Shown here: positions 40,539-64,000 of the stretch, in pieces
Numbering within the stretch: position 1 is the first letter of the stretch
Layout of the letters: every line of letters begins with the position of its first letter
DNA from: Perca fluviatilis
Taxonomy: Eukaryota > Chordata > Actinopteri > Perciformes > Percidae
Assembly: GCF_010015445.1 (NCBI RefSeq)
Contig: NC_053126.1
Span: forward strand, 10,913,778 to 10,977,777
Length of the DNA stretch: 64,000 nt
Direction of reading: 5' to 3'
The notes under the pieces: generated by a model
What the model was told of the DNA's origin: nothing
What the model saw: only the letters and a program-made list of their open reading frames with translations
Database searches by the model: none
Program-made: the position numbers and the translations under genes

Positions 40539-40751
40539 CTGGGGAAAAGACAGAAGAACAGAAAGAGATTAAAAAAATCACATTATATGGATAAGTGTAG
40601 AGATCATATGAATGGTGCGGTGGCGAAAAGTGGGATACTGGATCAGAAAATTTATTTGGGAACAAAATGTATCATTGTTTATCAATGAGCTGGGGTTTTC
40701 ATCATCTCCAGAAGGGGGTCTGTGGGTAGACCGTATGTTTGCTGGACATAC
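40539..40751 (-). other. Intron in the tnpo2 3' UTR hosting a snoRNA
   Basis: After the stop codon the minus strand reads CTGTTAG|GTATGT (donor GT at 40751-40750). The acceptor CTTTTCCCCAG|GTTAATG ends at 40539. The 213-base intron encloses the box C/D snoRNA at 40638-40711. The stop codon ends 41 bases before the junction, below the distance that normally triggers nonsense-mediated decay. Confidence 0.7.
40638..40711 (-). ncRNA. Box C/D snoRNA, family A copy 1 (3' UTR intron)
   Basis: On the minus strand the C box ATGATGA (40699-40705) and D box CTGA (40643-40646) are enclosed by the stem CTGGA/TCCAG. The guide after the C box, CCCAGCTCA, is followed by the D'-like TTGA. The guide core pairs with 28S UGAGCUGGG. 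An extra C after the core shortens the perfect match compared with copies 4-7. Confidence 0.8.
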
Positions 40752-40792
40752 CTAACAGGTTGGTGTCCTGTGTGGACAAGGAGGAGGTTGGG

Positions 40793-54229
<13,437 letters not shown>

Positions 54230-54326
54230 TTAACATTAACTTCATTCCATACATGTTTTCCAGTGAATTCTTATAATGTACATATATTACAAAGTACAAG
54301 TAAAGAGAAATAGGTTAGTAAGTGGT

Positions 54327-54399
54327 CTTTGGATCAGACAGTATGAATACAAACACCATCAATGGCAGTCAGAAGTTTTTTGATGCATCATCTCCAAAG
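54327..54399 (-). ncRNA. snord41: SNORD41-like box C/D snoRNA copy 3 (5' UTR intron)
   Basis: C box ATGATGC (54385-54391), D' CTGA, D box CTGA (54334-54337) and stem CTTTGGA/TCCAAAG. Guide GTATTCATACTG before D. It lies upstream of the tnpo2 ATG, about 120 bases before the acceptor of the first coding exon, so in the 5' UTR intron. Confidence 0.82.
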
Positions 54400-54852
54400 T
54401 CCACATGTATGGTCAAGAACGCAATGTAAAAGGACACAATGTACAGAACATAATGAGAAAGCTCCACTGCATGCAGTTAAGTATGCTTACACTGTAATGA
54501 TTAATAACGTAAATCAGACTTTTCAAACGAGTCTGCAGAACTTCTCTACCTCCAGACTGTATACCCAAAAAGTGCATTAAACTTACCTTGTATCATATGA
54601 TGTAATTCAAAGTCTAAGATAGCTTCAGTAATCATTGTGTGTCCAAATCATTTGATGGTCCTATGCTGATCCTTTTTTTCCAATCATGGCAATACACTAC
54701 TAAAAAGAGCCCCTGCTTAATAATCTGAGAAGTTATATAAACCTCTACAGACATTACTTAGTGTTAGCTTCTTACTTAGTGTGGCAAACGATGTATGCAC
54801 ATGGTGTAAGTTCGAAGCGGACAGTGGCTCACTACAGATAAGGTAAGGGCTA

Positions 54853-54854
<2 letters not shown>

Positions 54855-54894
<40 letters not shown>
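54855..54894. repeat. (AT)n microsatellite
   Basis: About 20 AT units in the tnpo2 5' UTR intron. Confidence 0.93.
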
Positions 54895-54897
<3 letters not shown>

Positions 54898-55859
54898 GCC
54901 GCGGTTGGCCTCGGATGGACAGCAAGACCAACATCTAAAATTGTAATTCAGCTTGCGGCACAAAAAACTAGGACATTAGACAACACGTCCTGCTAAAATC
55001 TCTGTGACCCGGCTTAGCCGTTCCAAGATAATCCTACCCCCACCCCCATGCCACCCGGTCCGTCGGTCTAGCTAAATTACAGAAACTCTTTATGTCTCAA
55101 TATTTCTCGTTCAAATTAGTACAACACGTGGGCACGAGTCTCGCGATTTACGCGATGGGTCGTGTTCATTGTGGTTGGTCAGAGTGATAAGAGTCGTCGG
55201 GGAATAAGTTAACGTTATATAGCTAGCTTATAAGCTATGTAGCAGGGCCGCCATGTCCGCTTCCTCCTAGCTAGCAGTCCGTCTGGTTTAGCTATCTACA
55301 TCAACTAACGTTACATTTGACTGGGCTGGTTATTTTACGCTCACTGTAACGTCCATTATCGATTATCTTATCGGTTGGTTATGCACCATTTGAGATGCCT
55401 ATACACAGTTGATCGATGCTACCAAAGTTGCCCTTCTTGTTCGGGCCTGGTCGACAGGGCAGCTCCAGGCGGCGTAATGTTAACCTTAGTCACAATGTGC
55501 CCCGCATTAAAATAGACAAATGCCGCCATTTGCTATCCAAATACATCTCTGTACCAACTTATCCTTTTAGAATAAGATAACATCTGAATGGTCACGTAAG
55601 GCATCGCGGTTAACATATCGTTAGCAACCAGTAACAGGTACAAACTTGGTGAACACGTTTTGCAAGCTCACTTAGCTAGCCGCTAAGCAGTTTCTGCTTG
55701 GCAACGCTAGCTAATGATACTAGCCAGGCTTAATGCTATATAACGGACACTTGCTTTAATTATCGCTTTATCAGAACACCTTACTCGATGAGGCGGTCTG
55801 ATCGACGTAATATATGTATAAAACGTTTTGTCAAAGTACAAGCCTAGATACTGATACTG

Positions 55860-55995
55860 TACCTACAATATTGACTTGGACGTTGAATTATCGTACTGGG
55901 CCGCTCTCCTCCCGTGCTTCGTAGCGGTTCTTCTTGTTCAAAAGAGCACGCCGACTGAAATTGTCCTATGGCGGCTTCCGTTCAGTACACATTTC
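55860..55995 (-). promoter_or_regulatory. Probable tnpo2 5' UTR exon and promoter
   Basis: On the minus strand CGGAAGCCGCCATAGG (near 55968-55983) combines an ETS-type CGGAAG with a YY1-type GCCGCCAT, a pairing typical of TATA-less housekeeping promoters. A donor AG|GTACAG lies near 55862, which would give a 5' UTR exon of about 100 bases. A second ETS/YY1-like patch (GGAAGCGGACATGGCGGCC, near 55247-55265) lies inside the same CpG-rich region and could be an alternative start. Confidence 0.45.
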
Positions 55996-55999
55996 GCTA

Positions 56000-57430
56000 A
56001 CTACGCGAGATTACAGAAGCCCCTTTGGTTTTTTCCACACTTTTAATATAGTAGTTAATGATTAGGCACAAAACATTATACACAAATAAAGTGGGCCTAC
56101 AAACAACCAATTAAATGAGATTAAATTATGTTACATTAATTGTATATATTTATGAATCATAGAAGTCCCACTTTGGCCAACTTTAAAAGCCAAGTTGTGG
56201 CTTAGAGCTAACCAAACGTGTAACCACCTTTGTATGCTGTACTGTATTAGCCCAGTAGAGCATACTAATGAATTGTGTCTCCGTTTTAACACCTACTAAT
56301 GAATTGTCCTGTTTTTCATCTTCTTTATTTCTGTTAGTCCTTGTTTTATATAGCAAACGTTACTATTGTATATCTTTTGTCATTTTTTATTGTAACTTCA
56401 ACCTGCCAAATGCACTACAGATGGAAATTAGCCCCAGGGCTACAATCTGGTATTTTTAGGTGTACTGCTGTACATGTTCATCAATGTGCATTGTCCTGAA
56501 AATACTAAATAAAAAAAATAGAATTATGATGTGGATGGGGTTTTGATCATGATATTGTGATCAGTAATGTCATCAAAATAAATTAATATGAAATGTCCTC
56601 GACTCTGCATTTTGTTTGCATTTCAAATGATCATTCATGTCATTTTTATTACTGGGAAGGATGTGCAGCAGATCTTTTATAAGAGTGTATCTTATAAATT
56701 CAACACTTCAACACTGTTTATTTAGTAAATTATTCAATATGCACGTTCACCATCCGATACTGGTGTGGTTTGTGTCATGCTGTTGGATAAGGTGATAGTG
56801 TTGTATATTGTGGCTTCATGTGTTTTATTATTAGGTGTAATACTTTATTATGGCTGTGAGATGACTGTATGGGAACTGTGCTGTTACATATTGTACCATA
56901 TTCTACTAGAATGGCTGTGTTGTCACTAAAGTGAACTACTGTAAATTAGTGAGTTAGAAACTCTGCAGCCAGACCCTTTAAATTAAAATTGTTATGCAAT
57001 CACATATGACAGTTGCACGTATGTCTAATGGACATTTTACGTATAAAGTATAAAGTTTACGGTATGGTAGGTTTTTTTGTAAACAAAAAATTAGGGATGT
57101 GGATAATTTGTCTATATAGGGAAATAATAACATGAAATAGCACCTGATATGTCAACATTTACATTCAGTGGGTTCAAAATAGCAACAATTCTTCTAGCTT
57201 TAATAGGTTATATGGGCTTTTCTGTACACATTCATAGTGCATCTGGAAGTCAGTTTTTGCCTCTACATGTCTGTATTATACTTACATTATATTATTCCAA
57301 CATACAAACATATGAAATACTTACACATATGATTATGTATATGTGCAGCTGCTGTCAATGTCAGTGACAAATAATCTCTGACATACTTTATATTGAGGCT
57401 CCAGATTGGATCAATGTGTAGATTTAAAAA
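56000..57430. other. Intergenic stretch upstream of tnpo2, nothing recognised
   Basis: AT-rich DNA. Short plus-strand frames near 56268 and 57149 lack family features and splice context. Confidence 0.5.
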
Positions 57431-59603
57431 AAATTAAAGCTGCGAGCAGCGATGGACGAGCCCTCGCGCCTCTATGTGTGTCGGGGTTACCGGCGGACGC
57501 CGCTCCTTGCGACCGTGCATTCGCGCGGCACTCAGACGCAGCAAATCGTCACCAATGAAAAGGGAACTCCCCGCCGAGTTCAACGATACCTCACACAAGA
57601 CTCTACGTCATATGGTTTATTAGCTGTGAAAAGGGGCGTGGCTAATGCATAGGGGGCGGGTCAAACCATCACCAATGAAGAAGGAAGTCTCTGCTGAGTT
57701 CAATGATACCTCACACAAGGGTATACCTTAAACGGTTCAAATGTTATGAAAGGGGGCGTGGCCTGAGTAAGTGGGCGTGGTCATATTATAGGGGGCAGCT
57801 CAGTATCACACGTAGACCACACATTCTAAGTTTCATGCAAATCGGATGATGTTTGTCATATAAGGTGCATTTCCTGTGGCCAGGGGGGGGGCGCTATGAC
57901 CAAAAGTCAATTTTGGCCTGTAGGCATGGACCCTTGTCAATCTTGAGAAATTTCGGGCAGATACGACAACGTACACTCAAGTTATAACAACTTCTTTGTT
58001 CATCTCTAAACACTCAAAATGGCCGCCACGCCACACCCACACCGTCTGACGAAAAGTTTTTCTTTTAATAACTTTTCATCGTTAAGGTGTTGTGATGGTA
58101 CAGACCAAGTTTGAAGTCCATCGGATGAAATCTGTAGGAGGAGTTCGTAAAAGTATAGCACCTTGACTTTTAGGCCTACTTCCTGTTGCCACTAGGGGGC
58201 GCTATGACTTTAAGTAAATATCGGCCTTTATTTGTCCTCAGGGTTGGACTCTTATGAATCCTGAAAAGTTTCGAGGTAATCGGACAACGTACACTCGAGT
58301 TACACCCACTTCCTGTTTCGGCGGCGAAACGCACAAAATGGCCGCCCCACCACGGCCACGCCCTATGACGAAAAGTTTTTCTTTTAACAACTTTTCATCT
58401 TTAACATCTTAAGATGGCACAAACCGAGTTTGAAGTTGATCGGATGAAATCTCTAGGAGGAGTTCGTTAAAGTACGACATGTGGAAATGGCCAAAATCCC
58501 ACTAATTTCGAACTTTGAAATCAAAATGCCGGACTTCCTGTTGGGTTTAGGGTATGGCTCTAATGAAGTTTTTTGTACATCTTGACATGTTACATATGTG
58601 TACCAAGTTTCTTGAGTCTACGTTAAACGCACTGCAAGGGCTCAATTTTCTTAACCCTCATGCCCTCCTTAAAAAAACTTACTCTCGACACCTTCGAGGC
58701 AAAAATGTCCACGCACACAAAAACTGTTATTAAATCATCATTTATCAATATTTTTTTCTGCTTTTTTTTCATAAATCACTTAAACAACTTGTAACCTAAT
58801 CAAAACTACCAAACATTCAATCATTTTCAGGATTTTAACCCTTTAAATGCCAGTTTATGTATTTGAAGTATTTCATTTTTTATTACAAAAAACACAAAAA
58901 TTATTTTTTTTCCATATAATGAATAATATCTAGATTTGGCTTTGGTGGGGATTAGAGGCTTGGATATGTCAAAGATAAGCAACAAAATTAATTTGATTGC
59001 ATTAGTATTTTTTACATAGTTCCAGATACTCCCTTTCGACACCTTCGAGGCAAAAATGTACATGTCCAAAAAACTGTTATTAAATCATCATATATCAATA
59101 TTTTTTTCTGCTTTTTTTTCATAAATCACTTAAACAACTTCTAAATTGCTCAAAACTACCAAACATTTAATCATTTTCTGGATTTTAACCCTTTAAATGC
59201 CAGTTTTAAATCTTTGAAGTAACAATTATTTATGAAAAACCCAACAAAACATTAATTATTTTCCATAAAATAAATCATAGGGGAATGGGGCTTTGGTGGG
59301 GATTAGAGGCTTGGATATGTCAAAGATAAGCAACAAAACTTATTTGATTGCATTAGTATTTCTTATGTAATTCCAGATACTCCCTCTGGACACCTTCGAG
59401 GCAAAAATGGCCCCATTGACTTCCATTATAACCACATGTTTTGATCTCTCTGCCTTTACAGTATAAAACCATGCATTCTGTAATGTCAGCATTTCATTTG
59501 GAAGAAAACTAGTCATATTTGACATTTTTACAGTATTTCACCAGATTCAACCATTTTGCCCTTGTACGCCGATGCATGAAATTATAGTTATATTATGGAG
59601 CTC

Positions 59604-59610
59604 TGTGTGT

Positions 59611-59678
<68 letters not shown>
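59604..59678. repeat. (GT)n microsatellite in palindrome core
   Basis: A GT tract at the inner end of the left arm. Its inverted counterpart is the CA-rich series at 60399-60843. Confidence 0.95.
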
Positions 59679-59679
<1 letters not shown>

Positions 59680-59681
<2 letters not shown>

Positions 59682-60220
59682 GGACATGGTGGCCCTGAAG
59701 ACTGGTCTCCCACTATGGACATCCCACAGGCTCCGGGTGGATTCCCCTTTGGACCGGTACACACCAGCCAAGTGTGATGTCCCATGTATGTTAAAATCTC
59801 TTGAGCATCCACATCACTCCATCCTGAGATTGAACACCTCCCGTGTAGGTTTGTCATTTCCTGAATCAGCTGGATCAAGTCAAGAGTGAAGAAAAGGTCG
59901 AAAGAGGATGCCACATCATGGATTCTTGATATGGGATCTCGTGGGCTCTGACATCATGCCGGTCGGTGCTTGAATGTTGCGCAGCGTCTCAGTATTAGAT
60001 GGAGACCAGACTTGCCAATTCTTCACTGTCCATTCAATGTTAGGATGGACAGGATCTTCAGTGTCCTCTCCACTTTCAGAGGAAGGGTTAGAGGCACTCA
60101 CAGAGTTGGAGGACACCAGTGACCATTTTGTCAGACTCCAGAAACTTGTGTCATCTTCAGATGAGTCCTGCAGTTGGCTGGAAGATAAAGGCTCCTTCTC
60201 TTTGCTCCAGGTCTTTCTCC
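59680..60220 (-). pseudogene. Broken N-terminal part of a piggyBac-type transposase
   Basis: Minus-strand fragments in different frames fit the N-terminal half of PGBD-type transposases. An acidic/serine-rich start (SSESGEDTEDP, near 60060) comes first. Next come a WTVKNWQVWSP segment, FFTLDLIQLIQEMTN (near 59880) and GVYRSKGEST..SLWD with GRPVFRATMS (near 59700-59760). Frames shift between the fragments, and the sequence ends in the GT microsatellite before the catalytic DDD core would be complete. It is inactive. I describe the pieces only. Confidence 0.65.
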
Positions 60221-60397
60221 TTCTCTAGAGCCAGGTGCATAAACACACTAATAGTTGTTTTTGTTTACAACTAAAGCAGGAGACAATGTTTTTATTCAAG
60301 CATGTCTTCAAAGACACATGAAATGCATCCTTCAGAAGAAGCCCTTTTTTCACCCAGATTTACACAAACTCTCTCTCACACACAGACACTCATGCAT

Positions 60398-60398
<1 letters not shown>

Positions 60399-60455
<57 letters not shown>

Positions 60456-60573
60456 CTCCATAATATAACTGGCAAAAGTAAGGTGCGCTTTTTCACCACT
60501 AAAATTATCATTATTTGTTTACAGATTTACACAAACTCTCTCTCACACACAGACATGCATACATGCATGCACG

Positions 60574-60635
<62 letters not shown>

Positions 60636-60812
60636 TACATACACACACACACACGCACAATACCAAACACACGCATACACACACACACACCCACCCACAC
60701 ACACACAAATATACATATATACACAGACACACACACACAAACACACATACACACACACATATACACACACACACACACATCCAAGACGCACGCGCACGCG
60801 GCGCACCACAAT

Positions 60813-60843
<31 letters not shown>
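60399..60843. repeat. CA-rich microsatellite series
   Basis: Two long pure CA tracts (60399-60453 and about 60578-60632) are followed by degenerate CA/CATA/CACG repeats. A unit containing TTTACACAAACTCTCTCTCA is duplicated (near 60359 and 60525), so the series expanded by segmental duplication. Confidence 0.9.
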
Positions 60844-62190
60844 CAGAGCTCCATAATATAACTATAATTTCATGCACCGGCCTACAAGGGCAAAATGGTT
60901 GAATCTGGTGAAATACTGTAAAAATGTCAAATATGACTAGTTTTCTTCCAAATGAAATGCTGACATTACAGAATGCATGGTTTTATACTGTAAAGCAGAG
61001 AGATCAAAACATGTGGTTATAATGGAAGTCAATGGGGCCATTTTGCCTCGAAGGTGTCCAGAGGGAGTATCTGGAATTACATAAAAAATACTAATGCAAT
61101 CAAATCAGTTTTGTTGCTTATCTTTGACATATCCAAGCCTCTAATCACCACCAAAGCCCCATCTACATATTATTCATTATATGGGAAAAAAAACATTTTT
61201 TGTGTTTTTTTTTATAAAAAATGACATACTTCAAATACATAAACTGGCATTTAAAGGGTTAAAATCCTGAAAATGATTGAATGTTTGGTGGTTTTGATTA
61301 GGTAAGAAGTTGTTTAAGTGATTCATGAAAAAAAAGCAGAAAAAAATATTGATATATGATGATTTAATAACAGTTTTTGTGTGCGTGGACATTTTTGCCT
61401 CGAAGGTGTCCAGAGGGTACAAAATGAATCATTTAAGTATAAAAGACATGTAAGAGTAAAAAGCACTGGATTTAAAAAATTTGACTGAAAAGAAGGATTC
61501 CTACAAAATTTCATGCCATAAGAAGTAACACAGCAAAAATGATCACAAAATGAAAAAAAAACTTGAGAAAAATGTACAAAAATGACCGAAGAGGGCATGA
61601 GGGTTAACTTTCTAGGGGGCGCTAGCGAGCCATTTTTGTGCGCCTATTCCCAAAACCCTTAAAATACGTAAATTTTCACCAGACTTGATGCGACCGCCAA
61701 CATTTTGTGAGTTTTTTAATATATTAAGCCCCTCAAAAAGCCAATTCATTTGACGGGAAAATAATAAAGAAAGAATAATAATAATTCCTTCAGTTTCAAT
61801 AGGGCCTTCGCCGCTGTCGGCACTCGGGCCCTAATTACAATTTACACACCCAGTAAAAAAATAGTTTGTTGACACATTTCTGTTATTTTTGCCTCTTAAA
61901 ATGCTACTCACAACAAGGCTCAACATAAGACATCATTGAGATAAAGCCAAACAAAATTAATCAAACAAACAAATAAAAAAGGTGAAAGTCAGGGTAGATA
62001 GAACTGGGGGATTGTCATTAGCTTTAGTAGATAAAGCAGTCCCATGACCGGATTCCGTCCTCCTGGGTCCTGCAGAGAGATGTCCAGACCGTCATCATCT
62101 AAAATCACATTCCGACATTGAACATTTTCTGCACAAATAAATACAACACATATCTGAGATAAATGTCTACAAGTCAACGTAGTGAAAACA

Positions 62191-62926
62191 TCAAATTTCC
62201 AGTATTTCAAAAGCAGTTGGCATGAAGTGCTTTTCGTAACCCGACGTTAACTGTTCTTCCTCTGTTGAGCTCCAACAATCCTCCCTGTTCTCATCTTCCT
62301 CCCTATCCCTCTCCTCATCTGAGTCAACCATTTTGCTGTACTCCTCTCTTCGATATCTGTGGTCTGTCCTATGACACTCCTTTGTGACAGCTTCCTCCCT
62401 CTGATCATCTTGGCAGTCCATCTGTAAGCACCCATCTCCAACCACTGGCCTAGTTAATCTGTCAGTGTTGGTGGTTTTCTCCAGGGAGGACTCAAAGGCC
62501 CAGGGCTGGATTTCCACAACCTCCAACAGAGAGATCTTGGGATGTGGCTCATAGACCGGAATGCAGATCCATGTCAAGGGGTCATTAGTCTACAGGGAGA
62601 TCACACACAGACCCAAGATTTTTTTTTTTTGGTAATGCACAGTAACAAACTAGGACTTGACTACATTAGTGAACGTGTAGGCGTTAACAGGATAAGCAGT
62701 TGAATAGCAAAATAATGGCATTACTCAGGATCAACAATCAACAGTTAGTGGAAACCCTGTTCCAAGATTAAACTAAGGCTCACAGAAGACAAAAAAAGTC
62801 CTATCATTTCAGTCTCTCACCTGGTGCTTCATGTGTCTGAAAATGTGGCTGTTGCGCGCATCTGGCACTTTGTCATAGAAAAAAGGAGGCACCAGTGGAC
62901 ATGCTTTGTTTTCTCCTCGACAAGCT
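62191..62926 (-). CDS. il27ra: Interleukin-27 receptor alpha, last two coding exons (partial)
   Basis: This is the cytoplasmic tail of a gp130-type cytokine receptor that signals through JAK/STAT. Exons 62821-62926 and 62191-62589 join in phase (GT-AG). The first gives a box-1-like segment FFYDKVPDARNSHIF, comparable to the VPDP motif of gp130-family receptors. The second gives SLLEVVEIQPWAFESS, then an acidic middle, then SGYEKHFMP close to the stop. From memory human IL27RA has KVPDP, LEVEEME and SGYEKHFLP in the same order; the tyrosine is the STAT1 docking site. The extracellular and transmembrane exons lie beyond the window. A further minus-strand frame at 61989-62127 (DDDGLDISLQDPGG) follows an acceptor-like GTGCAG and might be an alternative last exon, but the TGA at 62191-62193 precedes any usable donor. 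Confidence 0.78.
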
Positions 62927-63153
62927 CTGGCAGACATAAGAAAAACAAACAAACATAAAACACCCCTTATAATCACATCGACTCACAATGTTTAAGATAA
63001 AAAAATTTGTATATTAATGTATTCTTAACTTCAATGTTCACATCAACATTTTATGAGACAACAAGATTAGAATTTAATATCCTTTTTTCCTTACACTGTC
63101 CATCACTGAATAATTCAATTATTTTGCTTGTAAAAGTATTTCAAGTGTTATTA

Positions 63154-64000
63154 AAGTGATGGTTCGGAGTAATTTCACCCTAGGGTCCTTTGCACCATGA
63201 CCTCGAGCCAAACACCCCCCCCAGAAGCTTTTTTCACCTGGGTCTAACATTGGGAGAGTTAGCGTAGAGTAGCGTTATCAGCTGAATAGCTTAGCGCAGG
63301 GGCTAATGAACCCACGTTTGTATCTCGTAAATGACCCCGCTAATAATGCCCGAAATGATACCAAACGTCTACACTAGTACAAATAGGTTATGTACTCATA
63401 AAACGATGGATTGGAAAGTTTGTAAGTACACCAGAAGTTTATGAACACTTGCCTTTTCTCTTCTGCTCTCTGTTGCTGCTGCTGCTACCTGCAGTTAGAC
63501 GAGTGCTTAGGGCCGTCTACAAATTACTACACCGAAAAGAGATACAACAAAAATATTTATTAATTTAATGATTAAATAAGATAATGTCTCCAAACTTACC
63601 TCAATTATTACTTGTCTCCTGCTAGTTATACTACAGCACTTACTTAAACTAAAAAAAAAGTTAAATTAAAAAATATTTTTGTTGCATCTCTTTTCGGTGT
63701 TGTAATTTGTAGACGGCCCTAAGCACTCGTCTTACAGCAGCAACAACAGCAGCAGAGAGCAGAAGTGTTATTTACATAAACTTCTGGTGTACTTACAAAC
63801 TTTCCAATCCATCGTTTTATGAGTACATAACCTATATGTCCTAGTGTAGACGTTTGGTATCATTTCGGGCATTATTAGTGGGGTCATTTACGAGATACAA
63901 ACGTGGGTCCTTTAGCCCCTGCGCTAAACTATTCAGCTGATAACGCTACTCTACGCTAACGCTCCCAATGTTAGACCCAGGTGAAAAAAGCTTCTGGGGG
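63154..64000. mobile_element. Fold-back element cut by the window end
   Basis: The left arm (about 63154-63570) is followed by an 87-base spacer. The right arm (about 63659-64000) is its reverse complement with scattered differences. Matched segments include AGACCCAGGTGAAAAAAGC, CAAACTTTCCAATCCATCG and TAGACGGCCCTAAGCACTC. The left tip GATGGTTCGGAGTAATTTC recurs near 24570-24590 in reverse. No frame is present. The right tip is outside the window. Confidence 0.8.

Larger units (their letters stand above)
58651..61607. mobile_element. piggyBac-like palindromic element with TTAA duplication
   Basis: TTAA (58651-58654) is followed by CCCTCATGCCCTC. The right side ends GAGGGCATGAGGG then TTAA (61604-61607). 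TTAA duplication with ends beginning CCC is the signature of piggyBac transposition. Long inverted arms (left about 58680-59605, right about 60845-61420) carry matched blocks such as CACCTTCGAGGCAAAAATG. The block of about 350 bases is tandemly repeated in the left arm (starts near 58686, 59036, 59388). The core holds GT/CA tracts and transposase debris. Confidence 0.8.
57433..61834 (+). mobile_element. Large dispersed repeat split by a nested insertion
   Basis: The left part starts TTAAAGCTGCGAGCAGCGATGG. The right part ends GGGCCTTCGCCGCTGTCGGC..CGGGCCCTAAT, an imperfect hairpin. Inside are repeated blocks of the type CTAGGGGGCGCTATGAC, AAAATGGCCGCC and ACGAAAAGTTTTTCTTTTAA. I recall this family from many teleost genomes but not its class. 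The sequence on either side of 58651-61607 reads continuously as one element. The frame at 57452 lies within it and is not a gene. Confidence 0.6.

Noticed and set aside
57452..57652. A 66-codon plus-strand gene
   Set aside because: It lies inside the left part of a dispersed repeat.

Overview
The window reads as nuclear DNA of a ray-finned fish, probably a percomorph. The evidence is compact vertebrate multi-exon genes with GT-AG introns, very dense (CA)n, (GA)n and (CTGT)n microsatellites, and short non-autonomous transposons and tRNA-derived SINEs of kinds common in teleosts. The species cannot be named from the sequence.

Layout. 1-18.0 kb holds no recognisable coding exon. It contains microsatellites, a SINE, one possible non-coding first exon (about 4.96-5.26 kb) and a candidate transposon (13.6-15.0 kb). 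18.66-26.53 kb is dhps (deoxyhypusine synthase), minus strand, nine coding exons, with introns full of MITEs. 28.22-28.60 kb is a two-exon G-protein gamma subunit (gng14 by position), plus strand. 29.95-33.27 kb is fbxw9 (F-box/WD40), minus strand. 40.79-54.21 kb is tnpo2 (transportin-2), minus strand, 23 coding exons plus untranslated exons at both ends. 57.4-61.8 kb is a large dispersed repeat interrupted by a piggyBac-like palindromic element. 62.19-62.93 kb carries the last two coding exons of il27ra (interleukin-27 receptor alpha), minus strand. The right edge (63.15-64.0 kb) is a fold-back element cut by the window. From memory, DHPS, FBXW9, GNG14 and TNPO2 are neighbours on human 19p13, so the block looks like conserved synteny.

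The most interesting content is inside tnpo2. Ten introns, one of them in the 3' UTR, each carry one box C/D snoRNA on the host strand. Three match SNORD41, which human TNPO2 also hosts. Their guide fits the 28S segment CAGUACGAAUAC except for one position shared by all three. The other seven form a second family whose fixed core CCCAGCTCA is complementary to 28S UGAGCUGGG beside the peptidyl-transferase centre, and I do not know a vertebrate snoRNA assigned to that site. The copies share flanking intron sequence, so they spread by duplication, and at least one further copy has decayed. The host gene therefore combines nuclear import of proteins with supply of rRNA methylation guides.

Other points: a roughly 140-residue acidic insertion in fbxw9; three hAT-type MITEs and one Harbinger-type MITE with readable target-site duplications; two SINEs with perfect 15-bp duplications; and a perfect 44-bp palindrome.
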